Below, in pieces: positions 25,202 to 32,780 of a stretch of 64,000 bases of DNA. This DNA comes from Chryseobacterium oncorhynchi. Lineage in GTDB: Bacteria; Bacteroidota; Bacteroidia; Flavobacteriales; Weeksellaceae. The notes below the pieces were generated by a model. It searched no databases, was not told the DNA's origin, and worked only from the letters and a program-made list of their open reading frames with translations. The stretch is taken from the NCBI RefSeq assembly GCF_002899895.1, contig NZ_PPEI02000003.1:186001-250000 (forward strand), given 5' to 3'. Each line of letters opens with the position of its first letter. The stretch's first letter is position 1. The position numbers and the translations under genes were made by a program.

Positions 25202-25360
25202 CTAGCAACAGTATCCGTTTTTTCCAACAGGACCTATAATAAGGAAATGGCCTACTCCTCGAAGTTTACATAAACCTTCTGCACAGTTGGCTGCACCTCC
25301 ATTAATTTCTTTCAGCTCGCTTTTGGTAAGCTTGCGTTTCTGACTACTTAACTTTTTCAT
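25202..25360 (-). CDS. Double-glycine leader peptide 4 (Cys-rich core)
   Basis: A 52-residue peptide. The leader, MKKLSSQKRKLTKSELKEINGG, matches double-glycine leaders cut by C39-peptidase ABC exporters, so the mature peptide should be the last 30 residues: a C-x4-C pair near the start (ANCAEGLCK), a glycine-rich middle and the ending NGYCC. I chose the internal ATG at 25360 because the longer frame adds a poorly conserved 13-residue extension and the paralogs also start at MKK. It is the last of four tandem paralogs. Bacteriocin or signalling function is inferred only. Confidence 0.8.
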   Translation of the reverse strand: MKKLSSQKRKLTKSELKEINGGAANCAEGLCKLRGVGHFLIIGPVGKNGYCC

Positions 25361-25389
25361 ATGATTTTGAATTTGGTTACAGATGTCTT

Positions 25390-25554
25390 TTAGCAACAAG
25401 GCCCATCCTGAATACCAGGAACTCCTGATTTTTCTATTCCGGTCTTCATATCTGTACAGCTTATTACTCGAGGGCAGACGGGTCTAAGACCTCCACTTAT
25501 TTCTTTTAATTCCTTTTTGGAAAGCTTTCTTTGTGGAATGTTTGACTTTTTCAT
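25390..25554 (-). CDS. Double-glycine leader peptide 3 (Cys-rich core)
   Basis: A 54-residue paralog with leader MKKSNIPQRKLSKKELKEISGG and a 32-residue core. The cysteines are spaced C-x5-C instead of C-x4-C (PVCPRVISC) and the ending is DGPCC instead of GYCC, so this is the most divergent core. The start at 25554 aligns with the start of its neighbours; the upstream extension is not conserved. It lies 29 bases before peptide 4 and 47 bases after peptide 2. Confidence 0.8.
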   Translation of the reverse strand: MKKSNIPQRKLSKKELKEISGGLRPVCPRVISCTDMKTGIEKSGVPGIQDGPCC

Positions 25555-25601
25555 AGTAGTTTTAATTTTCTGATTGTCAGATATTAATAAATTGTTGTGT
25601 A

Positions 25602-25763
25602 TTAGCAGCAATAGCCATTTCTGTCCATAAGGCCGAGTTGTACCTCATTAGACCCTCTTTCCGTGCAAAACCCGTCCATGCATATGTCTGGTCCGCCGCC
25701 TCCGCTAATGTTTTTTAAAGCTTTTTTTGTCAATTTCTTTTGTTGAATGTTTGATTTTTTCAT
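25602..25763 (-). CDS. Double-glycine leader peptide 2 (Cys-rich core, short frame)
   Basis: A 53-residue frame (ATG at 25761-25763, TAA at 25602-25604) that is easily missed because of its length. Leader MKKSNIQQKKLTKKALKNIS is followed by four glycines, then a core with C-x4-C (DICMDGFC), a GxxG middle and the ending RNGYCC. Cysteine spacing and ending match peptides 1 and 4. It is 32 bases after peptide 1 and has the same orientation, so all four are likely on one transcript. Confidence 0.8.
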   Translation of the reverse strand: MKKSNIQQKKLTKKALKNISGGGGPDICMDGFCTERGSNEVQLGLMDRNGYCC

Positions 25764-25795
25764 GGTATTTTTTGTTTTGGTTGATTTTAATTAGA

Positions 25796-25954
25796 TTAAC
25801 AGCAGTATCCGTCTTCTCCTATAAGACCTCGTACCAGTTCGTCTGATCCGGGAACCATGCAGAAGCCTCTTAGGCAGAATACTCTGTTTCCTCCATTGAT
25901 TTCCTTTAATTCTTGTTTTGTTAATTTTCTTTGTAGAATGTTTGATTTTTTCAT
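25796..25954 (-). CDS. Double-glycine leader peptide 1 (Cys-rich core)
   Basis: The first gene of the peptide operon, 52 residues. Leader MKKSNILQRKLTKQELKEIN is followed by GG; the core is 30 residues with C-x4-C (VFCLRGFC) and the ending DGYCC. The N-terminal extension in the longer frame is over the promoter region, so I chose ATG 25954. A likely promoter is at 26020-26053. No exporter, protease or modifying enzyme is encoded in this window; the ABC exporter must be elsewhere if the leader is used as in other systems. Confidence 0.8.
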   Translation of the reverse strand: MKKSNILQRKLTKQELKEINGGNRVFCLRGFCMVPGSDELVRGLIGEDGYCC

Positions 25955-26019
25955 GATAATTTTAGTTTGGTTGTAAGCTAATTTACATTTTATTTTGAAT
26001 AATTCAATAGGTGGTGAAT

Positions 26020-26053
26020 GAAAATTATACAATAATTAAACATTATTAACAAA
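26020..26053 (-). promoter_or_regulatory. Likely promoter of the peptide operon
   Basis: On the minus strand TTTG (26050-26053) is followed after 22 bp by TAATTTTC (26020-26027), which is 7 of 8 of TAnnTTTG. It sits 65 bp upstream of the first peptide and in the divergent space with the TlpA-like gene. Confidence 0.35.
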
Positions 26054-26104
26054 TTTTAACAGATTGATACTCATAGAGAAAGAATGCAATTGGTAAATTT
26101 GAGT

Positions 26105-26593
26105 ATGAAGAATTTAATAAGAATATTGGCCATCTTTTTGTTCTGCACGGTTTATAAAGCGCAGCAGACTGAGGTTCCTGTCATCAAATATGAAGACCTT
26201 GAAAAAAGGATTCAACAGGAAAAGGATAAATTTCTGGTCGTTAATTTCTGGGCAACAACCTGTGCTCCATGTGTGAAAGAATTACCACACTTTATGGAAG
26301 TCAATAATAGATTTGCCAGCAATGCTAAGTTTAAGATGATTCTGGTTTCATTGGACAGATTGGTAGATAAGGATAGGGTTTTAAAATTTATAAAAAATAA
26401 AAACCTGACGGCTGAGGTTCTTCTGCTGGATGATATCAAAAGAATGAACACCTGGATTCCAAGGTTTGAAAAGGATTGGGATGGAAATATTCCGGTAACC
26501 CTGTTCTATAAGAATGGAGAAAAAGTATTTTTCAATGACGGAGAAATGAGCAAGGAAGACCTAGATAAAACAATTAGTGAAAATTTACAATAA
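26105..26593 (+). CDS. TlpA-like thioredoxin-fold protein (exported)
   Basis: Periplasmic thiol oxidoreductase. The first 20 residues (MKNLIRILAIFLFCTVYKAQ) are a signal peptide, so I start at ATG 26105; an in-frame ATG seven codons earlier is possible. The active site is VNFWATTCAPCVKELPHF, a CAPC motif as in TlpA/ResA. FNDGEMSKEDLDK is near the C-terminus. Length 162. It runs divergently from the cysteine-rich peptide operon and is followed eight bases later by another thioredoxin-fold gene, so both could act on disulfides in exported proteins. Confidence 0.87.
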   Translation: MKNLIRILAIFLFCTVYKAQQTEVPVIKYEDLEKRIQQEKDKFLVVNFWATTCAPCVKELPHFMEVNNRFASNAKFKMILVSLDRLVDKDRVLKFIKNKNLTAEVLLLDDIKRMNTWIPRFEKDWDGNIPVTLFYKNGEKVFFNDGEMSKEDLDKTISENLQ

Positions 26594-26601
26594 ATAATAT
26601 T

Positions 26602-27258
26602 ATGAAAAATCTGAAAATTTTAATGACGGCATTTATCGTTGGTTTGGGCCTGTTGAGCTTTACAACAACAGATCATGATAAAAATAAGCCTCAAAAAGAA
26701 AAAGTGGCTGCTGTAAAAGGCTATGAAGTAGGAGATGATGCCGCTGATTTTAAGCTTAAAAATATTGATGGAAAGATGGTTTCCTTAAGTGATTTTAAGA
26801 CTGCAAAAGGATTTATTGTTGTATTTACATGCAACCATTGCCCCTATGCAAAAAAGTATGAAGATCGAATTGTAGAGCTTGATAAAAAATATAAAGATCA
26901 GGGATATCCGGTCATCGCCATCAATCCAAATGATCCAAATGTACAACCCGAAGACGGTTACAAACAGATGATCGACAGAGCGAAACAGAAAGGGTTTACT
27001 TTTCCGTATTTAGTGGATGAAGGACAAAAAATTTATCCTCAATATGGAGCCACAAAAACACCTCATGTTTTTGTATTGCAAAAAGAAAACGGAAAAAATA
27101 TCGTAAAATATATAGGAGCTATTGACAATAACTACGATAACCCCAATGATGTAACTGAATATTATGCTCAGGATGCGGTAAATGCTTTGATAAAAGGAGA
27201 GCCAGTAAAAATGACAAAAACTGTTGCCATAGGGTGTACAATAAAGGTAAAGAAATAA
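26602..27258 (+). CDS. Thioredoxin-like (PRX-like redoxin) exported protein
   Basis: Exported protein of the AhpC/TSA-redoxin type. A signal peptide (KILMTAFIVGLGLLSFTTT) is followed by DFKLKNIDGKMVSLSDF, then FTCNHCPYAKKYEDRI, the C-x2-C site common in the PRX_like1 subgroup, and PHVFVLQKENGKNIVKYIG. A further cysteine occurs in AIGCTIK near the end. Length 218. Eight bases after the TlpA-like gene, so an operon. Electron donor and target unknown. Confidence 0.83.
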   Translation: MKNLKILMTAFIVGLGLLSFTTTDHDKNKPQKEKVAAVKGYEVGDDAADFKLKNIDGKMVSLSDFKTAKGFIVVFTCNHCPYAKKYEDRIVELDKKYKDQGYPVIAINPNDPNVQPEDGYKQMIDRAKQKGFTFPYLVDEGQKIYPQYGATKTPHVFVLQKENGKNIVKYIGAIDNNYDNPNDVTEYYAQDAVNALIKGEPVKMTKTVAIGCTIKVKK

Positions 27259-27277
27259 TATATTTGCTAAAATAATG

Positions 27278-27306
27278 ATCGGTGTTTTTCTAAATGCCGA
27301 TTTTTT
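27278..27306 (+). terminator. Terminator after the redoxin operon
   Basis: ATCGG and CCGAT pair across a GTTT/AAAT extension with two wobbles, followed by a T6 run. Confidence 0.55.
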
Positions 27307-27336
27307 ATGCCTTAATTTTTAAGATCAAAAACAATA

Positions 27337-27720
27337 ATGATGAAATTACAATTTAGCCTGAAATACTTCCTGATCTCGATCTTCATTTTTCTTATAGAAG
27401 TTTTAATTGCCACCAAGCTGAAAGATATTTTCTTTGTGCGGGCCTATCTTGGTGATGTCATTGTCGTTATTCTTCTTTATACCATGGTGAAAAGTTTTTT
27501 CAGGGTAAATAATCAAAAACTTATTGGAGGAATTTTAATTTTTTCCTGTATGGTGGAGTTTGCACAATACTTCAATATTGCAGAAAAATTAGGCTTCCGC
27601 CAGGGAAGCCTAATGTATATTGTCATTGGAAATTCTTTTTCCTGGATAGATATTCTGTGTTATGCTGTAGGGTGCCTGTTAATCTACCTTTTCGTAAAGA
27701 TGACAGAAAAAAAACCATAA
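27337..27720 (+). CDS. DUF2809 membrane protein
   Basis: Small polytopic membrane protein, 127 residues, about four hydrophobic segments: FLISIFIFLIEVLIA, LGDVIVVILLYTMV, IGGILIFSCMVEFAQY and WIDILCYAVGCLLIYLF. The polar signature YLGDV ... SLMYIVIGNSFSWIDIL fits the DUF2809 family. The start may be the second Met. The function of the family is unknown. A perfect 11-bp palindrome lies in the coding sequence (listed separately). Confidence 0.8.
   Translation: MMKLQFSLKYFLISIFIFLIEVLIATKLKDIFFVRAYLGDVIVVILLYTMVKSFFRVNNQKLIGGILIFSCMVEFAQYFNIAEKLGFRQGSLMYIVIGNSFSWIDILCYAVGCLLIYLFVKMTEKKP
27588..27614. repeat. Perfect inverted repeat inside the DUF2809 gene
   Basis: ATTAGGCTTCC (27588-27598) and GGAAGCCTAAT (27604-27614) flank the five bases GCCAG. 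This 11-bp stem is fully within coding sequence. Confidence 0.8.
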
Positions 27721-27744
27721 CAGCTAATTCCTGATTTCTGCAAT

Positions 27745-28662
27745 CTATCTCCCAAAACTATCATATTTATCCTCTGCATACTTGATAAAACGGTTCAGTA
27801 AAGCTACATTTTCCTTTTCCATGGGAGAAAGTTCATTATCCACATTTCCTGAAACAGGAATATACCAATCCGTCTGTTCAAAGAAGTTTCTGTAGGTTTC
27901 CTTTTTAAAAGAATAACCATGCCTTGCAAATACAGAATTTTTGATGATCTCAAGATCCAATTTTCTTAGATTTTTAATCTCTTTTTCATTCAGCTTTTGC
28001 TTGGATGCATTCAGCTTGAATACAGCATCAGAAGCCACTCTGTTTTTGGAGGTAGTGTAACTTTCAGTCTTTCCCTCACTGTCTGTATATTTCTCTACAA
28101 AATCCTTGGGATTTGTCCAGTCTACCAGATTTGAATCCGGATCCAGCATAAAATTAGGATTGTAAACAAACTCTTTTTTGGTAAGCTTAAGGGTTTTCAA
28201 AGGAGCCTTTACCGCCGTCTTATTAAATGCATTCCACTTTCCGGTTAAGCTGTCACCGCTCAGTTTTACCTCAAATCTGCCATCTGTTTTGTCATTGCCG
28301 GGTTCATCCAGTACAAAGGATTTTGATGCTTCATTAAAGATTCCTCTGATAGGACGTTGATTTCCATTCACAATACTTTGTCCGTAAACACTGTCCTTTG
28401 TAATTCTATTGATTTTCAAGGAGATTCTTTTGTAGACGCTTCCATCATATTCTGAACCATCCGATTCATCAATCATTTTTTCCATCCCTTCAAAATCTCC
28501 TGTGTAGATTCCGTAGTATTCCTGATGAACTTCCGGAATGACAACAGAATCTTTTTTTGCAGTTAGGGAATCATTTCCTGATCCGTTGGTTTTCCCATCT
28601 TTTTTACAGCCTGCCAATGAAAGGGTAAGCAGGGAAATAAGAGTGTAATTTAAAATTTTCAT
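27745..28662 (-). CDS. YARHG-domain lipoprotein
   Basis: Exported lipoprotein with lipobox SLAGC followed by KKDGK. The C-terminal part has NSVFARHGYSFKKETYRNFF and then WYIPVSGNVDNELSPMEKEN, the conserved YARHG domain, an extracellular domain of unknown role thought to bind wall or surface material. The N-terminal 150 residues are a beta-rich region of unknown type. Length 305. Its first codon overlaps the stop of the DUF2306 gene upstream (ATGA), so the two are translationally coupled. Confidence 0.85.
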   Translation of the reverse strand: MKILNYTLISLLTLSLAGCKKDGKTNGSGNDSLTAKKDSVVIPEVHQEYYGIYTGDFEGMEKMIDESDGSEYDGSVYKRISLKINRITKDSVYGQSIVNGNQRPIRGIFNEASKSFVLDEPGNDKTDGRFEVKLSGDSLTGKWNAFNKTAVKAPLKTLKLTKKEFVYNPNFMLDPDSNLVDWTNPKDFVEKYTDSEGKTESYTTSKNRVASDAVFKLNASKQKLNEKEIKNLRKLDLEIIKNSVFARHGYSFKKETYRNFFEQTDWYIPVSGNVDNELSPMEKENVALLNRFIKYAEDKYDSFGR

Positions 28663-29297
28663 ATATGTTTTTTTGTAATTAAGTATTCAATTAAAAGGAG
28701 GTTCGGGATCCAGCCCAGCCATGCTATGATTTGGTAGACATCCATGGGATTGGGGTGAAATAAATATACAATAATAACCTTCCACATCCGTAATGTGATA
28801 GCAGATAAAGTAAGCGCAAAGCTTCTCCACATCCATTGTTTATGCTCCTTAAATCTTTTTTGTCTGGCCAATTGATAGGCCTTATAGGTAGAAAACCACC
28901 ATAATATCCCTAAAATAATGAATGAAACCTTTGAAATGATTCCGCCATTAGCAAAGAATCCCATGTAAATTCCGGAGGGAGCAGAAAAAATAAGGACGAG
29001 GAAGATATACATCTTTCCCATGTTTCTGTGAAGATTTTTTAAACCAAAATCTTTCCTTATAATGGCGAAAAAGCCCGAAAGCAATACAAAAATACTTGTA
29101 TAAACATGGGTGTAAAAGAAGCCAAGGTATTCTGGTCTATGTTGAACTTCTGTCTGTTTAATCATCAGAAAACTAACATTGGAATCCAACGGAATATATT
29201 CGAGGGTTATTGTAAGCATCAGCCAAAAGAAATACCCAAATCCCAAAACTAAAAGGATTGTGAGAATTTTTGAAATATTTCTTTTGGCCAAAAGCAT
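28659..29297 (-). CDS. DUF2306 membrane protein
   Basis: Polytopic membrane protein of 212 residues with about six hydrophobic segments. The block LLSGFFAIIRKDFGLKNLHR and the helical region HKQWMWRSFALTLSAITLR match the DUF2306 family; histidines in this family are thought to be heme-like or metal ligands (HVYTSIF, LHRNMGKMY, EHKQWMWRS), but that is not proven. It is one base from the TonB-domain gene at 29299 and overlaps the YARHG gene, forming a three-gene operon. Confidence 0.8.
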   Translation of the reverse strand: MLLAKRNISKILTILLVLGFGYFFWLMLTITLEYIPLDSNVSFLMIKQTEVQHRPEYLGFFYTHVYTSIFVLLSGFFAIIRKDFGLKNLHRNMGKMYIFLVLIFSAPSGIYMGFFANGGIISKVSFIILGILWWFSTYKAYQLARQKRFKEHKQWMWRSFALTLSAITLRMWKVIIVYLFHPNPMDVYQIIAWLGWIPNLLLIEYLITKKHI

Positions 29298-29298
29298 A

Positions 29299-29703
29299 TC
29301 AGAGGTTTATAGTTGTTGGAAGTGTAACCCAATATTTTACAGGGCGGCCATTACTCTGAGCGGGCTTCCATTTAATTTTTATGGATTTTATTACACGTTC
29401 CATTTCCTGATTCATGTCCTTATTATCGCCTTTAGCAGAGACAGATTCAATATTTCCATCAGTGCCCACTACAAATTTTGTTACTGATGTAAATACTCCG
29501 GAGCTTTTTATTTTTTCGATATTAATCTCATTGAAAATATATTTTCTGAAAGCATTCATACCGCCGGGGAATTCTGCTGGAGTTTCTACATTGATATTCT
29601 CTGTAGAGACAACAGATTTATTGTTTGCCAATCCTGTGTGTATTGTTTGGGCGAAAACAAAATGAGATCCTAATAGTAAGATAAATAGACCTATTTTTTT
29701 CAT
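29299..29703 (-). CDS. Exported TonB C-terminal-domain protein without membrane anchor
   Basis: The signal peptide is MKKIGLFILLLGSHFVFAQ, with cleavage likely after FAQ. The rest carries a TonB C-terminal-type domain: FPGGMNAFRKYIFNEIN, KFVVGTDGNIESV and KWKPAQSNGRPVKYWVTLP, a pattern common in small Bacteroidota proteins. Length 134. Lacking the N-terminal helix and Pro-rich linker of true TonB, it cannot transmit energy in the usual way and may instead bind plugs or act as a periplasmic adapter. It is the first gene of an operon with DUF2306 and YARHG. Confidence 0.78.
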   Translation of the reverse strand: MKKIGLFILLLGSHFVFAQTIHTGLANNKSVVSTENINVETPAEFPGGMNAFRKYIFNEINIEKIKSSGVFTSVTKFVVGTDGNIESVSAKGDNKDMNQEMERVIKSIKIKWKPAQSNGRPVKYWVTLPTTINL

Positions 29704-29733
29704 GGTTATAGTTTTTAGTGAAAATAATGTTTT

Positions 29734-30936
29734 TTACAAGTTATTGAGGTCTTGAGCAATCAGCCATCCTTCACTCCAGCATGCCTGAAAATTAAAACCT
29801 CCGGTTACCGCATCTATATTCAGAACCTCTCCGGCAACATAAAAATTAGGAAGAAGTTTTGAAGACATATTTTTGAAGTTAATTTCCTTTAAATCAACAC
29901 CTCCTGCCGTTACAAACTCATCCTTAAATGTTGATTTTCCAGTTACCTGAAACTTTTTCGCGCAAAGATTTTCTAAAATTTTCTGCATTTCCTTTCCTGA
30001 AATATTGGCAACCTGCTTGTTGAGGTCAACCTTTGAAATCTCCAGAATTTTCTGCCAGAATCTATTTGTGATATCAAATATCTTGGATTGTCCGACGGTT
30101 TTTTTAGGATTACCTTGTTTGAAGTTTTGAAAGGTTTCTTCTGCCTCATCCACTTCCATTGAGATAAAGTTAACCTCAATTTCAAAATTGTATTTAACCT
30201 TGGCAAGGCTTATCGCTTCCCATGCAGAAATTTTCAAAACAGCCGGCCCGGAAAGTCCCCAATGGGTAATCAGTAAAGGACCACTTTCTTCTGTCTTCAG
30301 TTTAGGAATTGAAATACCTGCGTTTTCAAAACTTGTTCCCGGAAGATCTTTTAGCAAATCATCCTTAATATTAAAAGTAAAAAGGGAAGGGACAAGGTCT
30401 ATGATCTTATGACCCAGATTTTCAATCATTTTTAAAGATTTGGGAGAACTTCCGGTTGTATACACAATATAATCTGCTTCAAAGTCTCCGGAATTAGTTC
30501 TTACTATGTACTTTTCATCCAGTTTTTCAATCTCCTTTACCGCGCATTTTGTTTTTACCGTAACATTTTTCTTTTGAGTTTCATTCAAAAAAGTATTGAT
30601 GATGGTCTGTGAAGAATTGCTTTCAGGAAAAGTTCTGTTGTCATTTTCTATTTTCAACGGAACATTACGCTGATCAAACCATTCCATGGTGTCTCCCGGT
30701 TGGAACTTGGTAAAAACACTTAATAATTCCTTGTTTCCACGCGGGTAAAACTGAACAAGCTCTTTTGGGTCAAAGCATGCGTGCGTAACATTGCAGCGTC
30801 CGCCTCCGGAAATCTTTACTTTCTGAAGGACATCAGAGTTCTGTTCTAAAATCGTAATTGTGTATTTCTTTTCGTCAAGGTTCGATGCGCAGAAAAAGCC
30901 TGCAGCCCCGCCTCCGATTATGATGATCTGTTTCAT
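29734..30936 (-). CDS. HI0933/BaiN-family flavoprotein
   Basis: FAD-dependent oxidoreductase of the HI0933/BaiN/RdsA type. The Rossmann GxGxxG is IIIGGGAAGFFCASNL at the N-terminus. The family signature KVKISGGGRCNVTHACFDPKE follows at about residue 38. FYVAGEVLNIDAVTGGFNFQACWSEGWLIA is the C-terminal FAD-binding block. Length 400 is typical. Members reduce steroids or other substrates, or have unknown activity, so the substrate is left open. Lone gene. Confidence 0.9.
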   Translation of the reverse strand: MKQIIIIGGGAAGFFCASNLDEKKYTITILEQNSDVLQKVKISGGGRCNVTHACFDPKELVQFYPRGNKELLSVFTKFQPGDTMEWFDQRNVPLKIENDNRTFPESNSSQTIINTFLNETQKKNVTVKTKCAVKEIEKLDEKYIVRTNSGDFEADYIVYTTGSSPKSLKMIENLGHKIIDLVPSLFTFNIKDDLLKDLPGTSFENAGISIPKLKTEESGPLLITHWGLSGPAVLKISAWEAISLAKVKYNFEIEVNFISMEVDEAEETFQNFKQGNPKKTVGQSKIFDITNRFWQKILEISKVDLNKQVANISGKEMQKILENLCAKKFQVTGKSTFKDEFVTAGGVDLKEINFKNMSSKLLPNFYVAGEVLNIDAVTGGFNFQACWSEGWLIAQDLNNL

Positions 30937-31004
30937 GTATATGTAATCCTATGCTGAAGATTATTTTTTCAAAAGTACAATTTTTATAAACCATCTTATT
31001 TGAG

Positions 31005-31012
31005 TATTTTTG
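31005..31012 (+). promoter_or_regulatory. -7 box (TATTTTTG) before the thioesterase
   Basis: Exact TAnnTTTG 38 bp before ATG 31051. It lies within an alternative TTG-initiated frame, so it argues against that longer start. Confidence 0.45.
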
Positions 31013-31050
31013 AAGATTATAATTTTAATTATACCAAAAACGATTTTCAT

Positions 31051-31545
31051 ATGATTTTCTACCATAAATTTGAAGTGAGATGGAGTGATCTTGATGCCAA
31101 TAAGCATTTGGCGAATTCATCCTATGTACAGTATTGTGCACAAGCCAGAATGGCTTTCATGACCAAAGAGAAAATGGGGGTTACCCAATTGAGCAGATGG
31201 GGAATTGGTCCGGTAATCCTGCATGAGAGATATTCTTTCTTCAAGGAGATCTATGCAGATCAGATCGTAATTGTAAGTGTAGAAATAGACGGATGTTCAG
31301 AGGATTCTTCTATCTATCGTTTCGTACACAAATTCTATACACCGGATGGGATGCACTGTGCTACAGCAGAAGCTACAGGGGTATGGATAGATATGATGCT
31401 TAGAAAAATGACCACTCCACCAGATGATGTAGTGGAAGCAATGAACAAGTATAAAAGCCCGGAAACGGTGGTGCTTTCAAAAGAAGACTTTAAAAAGCTT
31501 CCTTTCCACCCACAAAATATTGATCCGGCAGAATTGACAAATTAA
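31051..31545 (+). CDS. Acyl-CoA thioesterase (hotdog fold, 4HBT type)
   Basis: Hydrolyses acyl-CoA thioesters. After MIFYHKFEVRWSDLDANKHL the catalytic aspartate lies in WSDLDANKHLANSSYV, a standard 4HBT/FcbC-type block, and IVSVEIDGCSEDSSIYRFVHKFY is the central beta sheet. I start at ATG 31051 (164 residues), because a longer TTG frame runs across the promoter box at 31005-31012. Substrate chain length is unknown. Followed 91 bases later by thiL. Confidence 0.87.
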   Translation: MIFYHKFEVRWSDLDANKHLANSSYVQYCAQARMAFMTKEKMGVTQLSRWGIGPVILHERYSFFKEIYADQIVIVSVEIDGCSEDSSIYRFVHKFYTPDGMHCATAEATGVWIDMMLRKMTTPPDDVVEAMNKYKSPETVVLSKEDFKKLPFHPQNIDPAELTN

Positions 31546-31636
31546 TTCAAAATTTAAAGTTCAGGGTTCAATGTTATGAAAAACCTTTGGGTTATTAATG
31601 CATTTTACATTGGACATTGTACAAAAAAGAAATTTT

Positions 31637-32689
31637 ATGTTTGAAGATAAATCACAGGAGCTTACGCCCATTTCAAAACTAGGAGAATTCGGTCTTATTA
31701 AGCATTTGACAGAGCATTTTCCATTATCCAATGAATCTTCAGAACTTGGAGTAGGAGATGATGCGGCAGTTATTAATCCTGGCAATAAAAAAGTGGTTCT
31801 TACAACCGATGTTTTGGCTGAGGGCGTGCATTTTAACCTTGGTTATGTTCCGTTAAAACATTTAGGCTATAAAGCCGTGGTAGTAAACCTTAGTGATATA
31901 GCTGCAATGAATGCCGTTCCTACACAGATTTTAGTTTCTCTGGCTGTTTCCAACCGTTTTCCGGTGGAAGCTTTGGAAGAGATTTATTCAGGAATTCAGG
32001 CGGCATGTGCAAGATACAAAGTTGACCTTATTGGAGGTGATACAACGAGTTCTAATGCCGGATTGGTGATGAGTATTACAGCGGTAGGAATAGAAACTGA
32101 TGAAAATATTGTCAAGAGAAGCGAAGCAAAGCCAAATGATCTTCTTGTAGTTACAGGAGATCTTGGAGGAGCTTATATGGGACTTCAGATCCTGGAAAGA
32201 GAACATGCCGTTTATCTTGCAGATCCCAATATGCAGCCGGAGATGGAGGGCTACGATTATATCCTTGAGAGACAATTGAAGCCTGAAGCAAGAACAGATG
32301 TTAAAAATATTTTAGAAGAGTTGGATATTAAACCAACTTCTATGATTGATATTTCAGACGGTTTAGCTTCAGAGATCCTTCACCTTTCTGATCAGTCAAA
32401 AGTAGGATTCAGATTATACGAGGAAAAGATTCCTTTAGATAATCTAACGATCTCTACGGCAGATGAAATGAATTTAAATCCTGTAATGACCGCATTAAGC
32501 GGAGGAGAGGATTATGAATTATTATTCACCATTTCACCCAATGACTTTGATAAAATTAAAAATCATCCGGACTTTACCATTATCGGGCATGCTGTTGAAA
32601 AAGAAGACGGAAACTTTATGGTAGCGAGAGGGTCTAATCAACTGGTTGCTCTTACCGCCCAGGGATGGGATGCTTTTTTAAGCCAATAA
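31637..32689 (+). CDS. thiL: Thiamine-phosphate kinase
   Basis: Phosphorylates thiamine monophosphate to the active cofactor thiamine diphosphate, using ATP. The AIR-synthase-like fold is shown by LGVGDDAAVINPGNKKVVLT, TTDVLAEGVHFNLGY, LIGGDTTSSNAG, VVTGDLGGAYMGLQIL and SMIDISDGLASEILHL. I choose ATG 31637 (350 residues); a further upstream ATG 13 codons earlier lacks family similarity. No thiamine genes are near. A dispersed-looking AT repeat lies just upstream. Confidence 0.93.
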   Translation: MFEDKSQELTPISKLGEFGLIKHLTEHFPLSNESSELGVGDDAAVINPGNKKVVLTTDVLAEGVHFNLGYVPLKHLGYKAVVVNLSDIAAMNAVPTQILVSLAVSNRFPVEALEEIYSGIQAACARYKVDLIGGDTTSSNAGLVMSITAVGIETDENIVKRSEAKPNDLLVVTGDLGGAYMGLQILEREHAVYLADPNMQPEMEGYDYILERQLKPEARTDVKNILEELDIKPTSMIDISDGLASEILHLSDQSKVGFRLYEEKIPLDNLTISTADEMNLNPVMTALSGGEDYELLFTISPNDFDKIKNHPDFTIIGHAVEKEDGNFMVARGSNQLVALTAQGWDAFLSQ

Positions 32690-32725
32690 AATCGAAAAAT
32701 TATATTTAATTTTAAATATTGTAAG

Positions 32726-32756
32726 AAAACCGCAGCACTTTTTTTGCTGTGGTTTT
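32726..32756 (+). terminator. Terminator after thiL
   Basis: AAAACCGCAGCA pairs with TGCTGTGGTTTT (one wobble) around a CTTTTTT loop, then a T-run. Confidence 0.75.
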
Positions 32757-32780
32757 TGTTTATAGCTAAATAATTTAGTA

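Noticed and set aside
25202-26032. Longer versions of the double-glycine peptides with 13-26 extra N-terminal residues
   Set aside because: The extensions do not resemble each other, while the leader starting at MKK is shared by all four.
31000-31050. Upstream TTG start for the thioesterase
   Set aside because: It contains an exact -7 box, so it is upstream of transcription start.
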